Shown in pieces: positions 56,850 through 64,000 of a stretch of DNA of 64,000 bases. The position numbers and the translations under genes are program-made. This DNA is from Ustilaginoidea virens. Lineage: Eukaryota > Ascomycota > Sordariomycetes > Hypocreales > Clavicipitaceae. Numbering within the stretch: position 1 is the stretch's first letter; each line of letters starts with the position of its first letter. The stretch is taken from positions 2,356,001-2,420,000 of the forward strand of contig NC_057318.1 in the NCBI RefSeq assembly GCF_000687475.1. Reading direction: 5' to 3'. The notes under the pieces are model-generated. The model was given only the letters and a program-made list of their open reading frames with translations. It was not told where the DNA came from and ran no database searches.

Positions 56850-59800
56850 CTACCCTTATATAATTAGCACTTTATTATTAGCATAAGCCTGACGTTATTA
56901 CGATTTAAGAACCTATTACGCCTAAACGGGCCCTACTAAGCCTTAGCTTTAGAAGATATATATTAGTATTATATAGTAGAAGAGCAGCGATATATATCTA
57001 TAAGCGGTATAAGCCTAGCATATAGTCTAGCGAGAAGGGACCTAATTAGTATAAGATCTTTTTATTATATATTAATATCTACTTAATCTACTCCCCGGGC
57101 TATAGACTAAATTAGATAACCCTTTTTACCGCACTCGCTAAGCTTTTACCCCACCCCTATAATATCTTTATTAAGGATTTTAATATATATTATCCTCTTT
57201 AGGATAGCCTAGACTAGACCTCGCTTAAGATTAATACCTTCTTTAAATTTACAACCTAATAACGGCTTAAACTAGCTACCCTTTATAGCGAGATAATAAG
57301 GCAAGCACCTAAAAAGAGAAATAGTACTATCGACTATATATAGGTTATAAAGGATATTATAGTAGAGTATTTTAGAAATACCAACCTTATTAGGTCCGAC
57401 TATATCCCCTAGCTTATATATATTAAGACCGGCAATTATTACGTAAAAGCCCCCCTAGTAAAAAATAGCTAAAAGTCCTTTAATTAATACCTCGCCTAAG
57501 TTAAAGTAAAAAACCGATTTGCTATCCTTTATATAATAGCCTTACTCTACTCCCCCGCTGAGATAGATATATATACTATATAGCTTACTAGCTAACTCTA
57601 GAGTATAGCTAATATTATAGCCCTAAAGAAGGCATTTAAAGCTCCTAGCATAAAGCCCTAATAGAACTCCTATACTAAAATAGCCTAAAAATCCGTAAAA
57701 AAGGCCTACCGAAAATAGGTAGTATACTATACCCTAGAGAATTTTAGCGCTGCTTAAGAGGTAGAAGCGACCTAGTCCTATATCGTATAGGAGGAATAGT
57801 ACTAAATATAGAGAGAAGCCCTTAATAAAGCTACTGCCTAAAATGCTGACCTATAGTCCCTAAAGAAATAAGCCGGCCTATATAGTAGCCTCCCGCCTAA
57901 ATTAAGAGAGATCCCCCTATTAAAACGAGGCAGTTTAGGCCCAAAAGCTATAATATATAAAGAAAAAGCATAAGTCCTCGCTAAATAATTCTTCCCTACC
58001 TTCTAGGCTACCTATAATAATATCCCTAATCTAATATTCTCTTAGCTTACTACTATTATATTCTCCTTTACCGACTCTTTTACCTATAAAGAGGTATATA
58101 TCGCACTACGCAATATAGTAGGCTAGAAAATACTAGGCCTTAATAGGCTCCTAGTAGGATTCCTTAAAGTATACAGCCCCCTATTTATTATAGCTCTTAT
58201 ATACCTCCTAAACGAGATATACCGCACTAAGTACTATCTAGCTTAATACTAAAAAGCTAAAATAGTAATACTATAGAAACTAAAGAAAAAGCTAGAAGAA
58301 TATACTAAAGTAGGAGGATAAAGACTAATATCGCTATTTAACCTAGTAGGAAAAATTATAGAAGCTATAATCGTGCGGCAGCTTATTATTATTTTTAAAG
58401 AGGGTAACCTCCTTCTAGACCTCTAAATAGGCAATAAAGTAAACCAGTTAACTAATATAGTACTAAATATACTAATCGAAATCGTATATACGACTTAATA
58501 TTATAGTAGGATCGCCTTACTACTCTAACTAGATATTTTAGCCGCATTTAATACTATTAATTATACCTACTTTATCTACTTACTATTAGAAAAAGGACTC
58601 CTACTATAGCTAGCAGTATAGGTATACGGCTTTACCGCTTTATATTTAGTATGAATCTACTTTAAAAGGCAACTTATAGATAAACTGCCGATTACTATTA
58701 GAGTCTTTTAAGGGTCCCTCTTTTCTTTTATCCTTTTCTTTATCTATATTATACTGCTCTATAAGAGGTTATAGGAGGTTATATTAATTATTATACCAGG
58801 CTTTGCCGATAATATAAATATTATAGTATATAGGAGAGATATAGGGGAGATTAAGGTGCTACTCGAGAAAGTATAGGCTATTTGCGATAGCTAGTCTAAG
58901 TAAGTAGGACTTAATTTTAATTTTAGTAAAAGCGAGCTTATCTACTTTACCTATATATATAAAGCAGACGAAACCCTAGTATAACTTAGGACCGCTATAA
59001 TACAGCCGAAATAGTATACTAGATTCTTAGGAGTCGAGATATACTATAAGCTAAAATAAAGGGAATATTATATTAAAATAACTAAAAAGCTTGAATGGTA
59101 GCGACTTATACTTATAGCAATAGCGGCCTCTATATAGGGATACTAATATCGGGAAGTATGCTTAATCTATATATAAGTTATTCGGACCTCTATTGCTTTT
59201 AGCATAGGGGTATAGTATATCCCTACCGCCCCTAGAGGGGTAGCAAAAGGTATTATAAAATCCCTAGCTATAGAGTAATTAGTATGCCTTTATATAGTTA
59301 CTAGAGCCTTTAAGGCTATACCGCTAGATACCCTCGAGATTAAGGCGGCTATACTATTAATTAACCTTTATTTTAATTATATCCGATAGAGGTTCCTCAA
59401 AAGAATAGCTAAAATAGGTATAACCGATAGGATTAACTATATATTTATAGCGGTAGTAGCGATATTTTAATGCCAATAAAGATATAACTACTAAAGACCT
59501 TTAGCCTATACCTTATTCTCCGACTCTAACCCCTATTAGCTATTAGCGGCAGAAAGACTAATAAAAGATTAGTATAACCGATAATAAAGTAGTAGGGCAA
59601 TAGTAAGGGTAAAATACCCTTAATAGGAGACCCTAGCGGCCAAAAAGGCATTAGACTTCTAATTAATAATTAAAATAACCTAATTATATAAAAGCCTGCA
59701 GAAGTATAAGTTAATAGTATTTACCTACTTCTATATAGAAAAAATCGGCCTTAATTCCTTCTTCTGCTTTTAATAAGTCCCCTAAATGCTATTACCCCTT

Positions 59801-60110
59801 TATTGCTATAAGGAAGGCCTAGAAGACCTCTATTATATTATCCTTTTTTGCCTAAAGTATTATAGATATTAACGCCGATTCTTTAGGCTTAGCCTTAGCC
59901 TTAGCCTACTTTACGACTAGTATAGTATATCTATTGCACTTAATAAACCGTATACTATATAAATAATCGCCTGCTAGATACTTAATATCGATAGATTTAA
60001 CTAATTCCGATTTATATAATCCCTTTAGTATAGTATAGCCAAAAATAGCACTAAGAATACCCATATAGCCCTTATATAATATTTATAATAATCCTATAGT
60101 AGGAATAAGG
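56850..60110 (+). pseudogene. LINE-B4 ORF2 remnant: endonuclease-reverse transcriptase
   Basis: The endonuclease includes NIYLIYSPGY-like and KDFNIYYPL.DSLD sequence (about 57070-57215). The RT runs about 58290-59050 with active site FADN (58802-58813). Downstream comes TRAFKAIPLDTLEIKAAI (about 59300-59350), the standard Tad1 segment after the RT. Near the C-terminus are IEKIGLN (about 59735-59760) and a Cys/His finger (59800-59890). The end is cut by LINE-B5. Confidence 0.88.
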
Positions 60111-60279
60111 AAAAATTTTCAAAAAAAAGGCTCGCAATTTCGCCCGCACCTAGGTAGCGGTATAGAACCGCCTCTAAAATCAATTCTGATATTTCTAATC
60201 GCTTTTTCTCGTCTATTTACCCCCTTTACCTATAGCGCATCGCGTCTAGGGAGTGGGCGCGGCGGGTGCGGATAAAGTG

Positions 60280-61680
60280 ATAGATATCGATAGAGGGAAT
60301 AAGGGCGGTATAGCATACAGCCGCCACAACCCTAATACTACAATCGCGAATAGTATATAGCGCAACCAGTCTGAGACTGAACCTGCCTAAGGGCGGAAGC
60401 GATTAGTAGCCGATATTATTACGAATTTTATAAAAGAGCTTTAGGATTATATTCCCCTAGCGGTGCTAGGAAGAGTGCGAGAGGCTATAAACTTTATAGC
60501 AGAAACTGCCTGGCAAGAGGCCGACCCAGGCAATATCTGCACCCCTATCGGAACCCTTATATAGATAATCGAGACCGTAGTTAATAAGGCTATATAGAAT
60601 CTCCTAAAACCTACTGTAGCCCCTACTATATAGGCGTCTATTGCCGTATAAAGGCTTATAGCCGCCGTACCACCCTAATATAGCCCAGCTCCCTTTGCGG
60701 TACCCCCTTATATCTACTGTAAAGTCCTTATTAAAGGAAATACTATTAGCAAAATCCTTTAGAATTATACCCTAATCGAAATTATTAATATAGTTAATAG
60801 GGCTACTGCCGAGGGAGTAGCGGTTGCGGCCTATAGGCTCTATAGTGGCGATATAATTATTACCTTTAAAGAAGAAAAAGCGAAATATACTATAGATATA
60901 ACTTAGGTATACCCTACCTTCGGCTAAGAGGCAGAACCTAACTAATGCTTATTTAGTATTATCGTTAAAAGCTTCCTAATCTACTATACTGCAAATGCTA
61001 TAATAGAAGATATTTAATCGAATCTTACTAAAGCTAATAGAGAGGGCTTTACTAGGGTCTCCCTTTGCCGCCCTAAGGGGACCACAATATAGGCGCCCCT
61101 AATTATAGGGGTAGACTCTATCGACCTTACAAATAAGCTTTATAAAGCCGGCATTATATACTAAGTAAAGATATTCGAAGCCGAACCTTATAATAATACT
61201 ATATACTTTCGCTAGTGCTATAATTACTTTAAATTCAGCTATATCGCTATATACTATATAGCGGCAGCTTGCTGCGGCTAGTGCGGCTCCGAACGCTACC
61301 CGGATAGCGATTAAAGCTGCTTAGCTACTATATAGAACCAACGCGAATCCTGCCTTAACTATTACGGATTATACCTAGTATAGTCCTACTTCTGTAAAAT
61401 AGCGAACGAATAATAGGAAAAAGCTAGAAATTCTTATAGCAATAGACCGAGGCTCTTTGCCTCGTATATAGTATTAGATGCTAATACTATCCTAATCGCG
61501 GATTAAGGCTGCCGCCGTATAGCTAGCGGATCTCTTTTATGCGAGCCCTCCCCCTAGAAATAAGGCCGACCGGTCGGAAGCATTAATAGGACCCCCTATA
61601 TCAGGGCTAATAGTAGTATTACCGCTTTCCTCTGAGCCGCCCTTATATAAGACTATAGTACGACCGTGCCTACCCTAGAC
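60280..61680 (+). pseudogene. LINE-B5 ORF1 remnant (Gag-like, zinc knuckles)
   Basis: The start at 60280 is ATA for ATG, followed by DIDRGN. The knuckle region (61205-61330) is the best preserved of the LINE-B copies: R.CYNYFKF..IA followed by CCG.CGSERY, so two CCHC-type knuckles can be inferred. The blocks match LINE-B4. Stops are of RIP type. Confidence 0.87.
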
Positions 61681-61769
61681 GCCTAACCTATAGCCACCTC
61701 TAATATACTACCGCTATTAACCCTTTCGTAATTATCTATATAATAATAGTCCTCTATTAGAATATATAG

Positions 61770-64000
61770 AAGAAAACCACCCTTATAAGACTAGTATTCT
61801 ATTACTAGTGCGAGCCTAATATTATAGCGATCTAAGAACCTATCGCGCCTAGATAGACCCTATTAAGCCTTAGCCTTAGAAGATATATATTAGCAGTATA
61901 TAGCGGGAGAATAGCGATATATATCTATAAGCGGTATAGGCTTAGTATATAGTCTAGTAATAAAGGAACCGATTAGTATAAGATTTTCTTACTATATACT
62001 AATATCTACTCTATCTACTCCCTAGGCTATAAACCAAACTAGATAACCCCCTTTACCGTATTTGCTAAGCTCCTACCCCGCCCCTATAGTGCCTTTATTA
62101 GGGACTTTAATATATACCACCCTCTCTAGGATAGCCTAGATTAGACCTCGCCTAATATTGATACTCTCTTTAAACTTATAATATAGTAGCGGCTTAGGCT
62201 AGTCACTCCTTACGGCAAGGTAATAAAAAGGGCCCTAGGAAAGAGAAGTAGCACTATTGACTATATATAGGTTATACTAGATATTATAGTTAAATATTTT
62301 AGAAATATTAACCTTACCGGGTCTAACTATATCCCCTAGCTTATATATATCGAGACTGATAATTATTATATAAAAGCCCCCCCCTTAAAGAACGGCTAGA
62401 AGTCCTTTAATTAATACCTTACCTAAGCTAAAGCAAAAAACCGACTTACTACCTATTATGCTAGGGCCTTGCTCTGCTCCCCTGCTGAGATAGATACATA
62501 TGCCGAATAGCTTACTAGCTAATTCTAGAATATCGCCGATATTATGGCACTAAAGAGGGCACTTAAAGCTTCCGGTGTAGAGCCCTAGTAGAACTCCCGC
62601 GCTAAAATGACCTAAATAGTAATAAAAAAAGCCTACCGAAAATAGGCAGTATATTATACCCTAGAGAACCTTAGCACCGCCTAAAAAGCAGGAGCGACTT
62701 AATCCTATACTATCTAGGAGGAATAATGCTAATTATAGCGAGAGGCCCTTAATAAAGCAACCGTATAGAATGCCGACCTATAGTCTCTAGAGAAATAGGC
62801 CCGCTTATATAGTAGCCTCCCGCCCGAATTAAGAGAGATCCCCCTATTAGAATAAAGCGGTCTAGGCCTAAAAGTAATAATATATAAAGAAAAAGCATAA
62901 GTACTCGCCTAATGGTTCTTCCCTACCTCTTAGGCTATTTATAATAATATCCCTAACCCGATATTCCCCTAGCTTATTACTATTATATTCCCCTCTATAA
63001 ACTCCTTTACCTATAAAGAGGTATATACCGTATTATGCAATATAGCAGGCTAGAAAGTATTAGGCCCCGACGGGCTCCCGATAGGATTCCTTAAAGTATA
63101 TAGCCCTCTATTCGTTTAAACCCTAATACACCTCCTTAATAAAATATACTATATTAGGTACTACCCGGCCTAGTTTTAGGAGGCTAAAATAGTAGTACTA
63201 TAGAAGCTTAGGAAAAGGCCTAAGGAATATTTAAAAGTAAAAGGATAGAGATTAATATCGTTATTTAACCTAATAGGGAAGGTTATAGAAGCTATAATCG
63301 CGAGGCGGCTTATTGCCGCCTTTAAGGAGGGTAACCTCCTTCCGGATCTTTAAATAGGTAATAAGGCAAACCGGTTAACTAATATAGCACTAAGTATATT
63401 AATAGAGATTATTCGTACGACCTAGTATTATAATAGGATCGCCTTACTCTTTTAACTAAATATATTAGTAGCATTCGATATAATTAATTATACCTGCTTT
63501 ATCTACCTACTCCTTAATAAAGGGCTCCCGCTATAGCTTATAGTATAGGTATATAGCTTTACCGATTTGCAAACGGTATAGATCTACTTCGAGGGATAGC
63601 TTATAGAGAAATTGCTAATTACCGCTAAGATATTATAAGGGTCCCCCTTCTCTTTTATCCTCTTCTTCGTCTATATTATACTGCTTTATAAAAGGCTATA
63701 AGAGGTAGCCTTAACTATTATACTAGGCTTTACCAATAATATAAATATTATAGCCTATAAGAGAGATATAGGGGAGACGAGGGCGCTACTTAAGAAAGTA
63801 TAACTTATCTGCAATAGCTAGTCTAAATAAGCTAGATTTAACTTTAACCCTAGCAAAAGTAAGCTTATCTACTTTACCTATATATATAAGGCGGATGAGA
63901 CTATAGTATAGCTTAAGACTATAATAATTTAGCTAAAGTAGTATATTAGATTCTTAGGAGTCGAAATCTACTATAAGCTAAAATAGAGGGAATACTATAT
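61770..64000 (+). pseudogene. LINE-B5 ORF2 remnant, partial
   Basis: The endonuclease has YTNIYSIYSLGYKPN (about 61990-62040) and IRDFNIYHPL.DSLD (about 62098-62145). The RT region has LNILVAFDIINYTCFIY (about 63457-63510) and the active site FTNN for FADD (63729-63740). Both catalytic Asp are changed by G-to-A. The rest is beyond the window. Confidence 0.87.

Larger units (their letters stand above)
55195..60120 (+). mobile_element. LINE-B copy 4, 5' end through ORF2
   Basis: This plus-strand LINE-B is inserted into LINE-B3 after an A-rich target. The 5' terminus GCGATTTCGCCCGCACCT is at 55207-55224. The element is cut near its 3' part by LINE-B5 at about 60121, so its 3' end is out of the window. 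Confidence 0.92.
60121..64000 (+). mobile_element. LINE-B copy 5, cut by the window edge
   Basis: This plus-strand LINE-B lies in LINE-B4. The 5' terminus is at 60134-60151, after an eight-A run. It keeps more GC than LINE-B4 in ORF1. It runs past the right edge, within ORF2. Confidence 0.92.

Noticed and set aside
1..64000. Host genes, tRNA or rRNA genes
   Set aside because: All of the sequence could be assigned to the elements described, and no cloverleaf or ribosomal signature was noticed by eye. A covariance-model search would be needed to be sure.

Overview
This window shows no host gene that I can support. It is a stack of dead retrotransposons inserted into one another, of the kind found in AT-rich, heterochromatic regions of filamentous ascomycetes (Pezizomycotina) that use repeat-induced point mutation (RIP). 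The signs of RIP are: the dinucleotides CA and TG are very rare over most of the window; almost every in-frame stop is TAA or TAG where the family has CAA, CAG or TGG; catalytic YLDD is changed to YLND or YLNN; and the two LTRs of the best-kept element differ only by transitions. The species cannot be named from this sequence.

Three element types make up the window. LINE-A and LINE-B are two Tad1-like non-LTR families (ORF1 with zinc knuckles; ORF2 with endonuclease, reverse transcriptase and a C-terminal Cys/His motif). Gypsy-A, -B and -C are related Ty3/Gypsy chromovirus-like families (gag, DSG protease, RT, RNase H, integrase; chromodomain visible in A and C) with LTRs of about 242-252 bp and 5-bp target duplications. 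A third type is an LTR-like unit of 0.74-0.88 kb with TG...CA ends and a private minisatellite.

Layout, read by target-site duplications (TSDs). The outermost element visible is LINE-A2 (minus; 43.35-44.09 and 50.93-53.56 kb). LINE-A1 (minus; 1-4214, 26590-27052, 42490-43350) sits inside it, with its 3' end beyond the left edge. LINE-A1 is split twice. First, LINE-B1 (minus; 4215-26589) is inserted; B1 is split by Gypsy-B (minus; 9947-24927), which is split by Gypsy-A (plus; 14289-21620), and B1 also carries LTR unit 1 (25160-25900). Second, Gypsy-C (plus; 27053-42489) is inserted; it is split by LINE-B2 (minus; 29265-35869), which itself holds a 186-bp LINE-B fragment (33835-34020), and LTR unit 2 (41567-42450) lies in the 3' LTR of Gypsy-C. 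LINE-A2 is also split by a full-length LINE-A3 (44093-50913). Further right LINE-B3 (minus), LINE-B4 (plus) and LINE-B5 (plus, cut by the window edge) are nested in series. The greatest depth is five levels.

The most unusual signal is that the elements appear to carry extra reading frames on the strand opposite to gag-pol or ORF2, in the segment between the end of pol and the 3' terminus. In Gypsy-A and Gypsy-C this antisense frame is alignable as protein, with substitutions concentrated at third codon positions, including transversions that RIP does not make. Gypsy-B has a different antisense frame with a Cys-rich motif. LINE-A and LINE-B have weaker candidates. Other points are an 11-nt self-priming match between LTR and primer-binding site, a 5'-terminal motif and a 3' hairpin shared by both LINE families, and stretches that escaped RIP.
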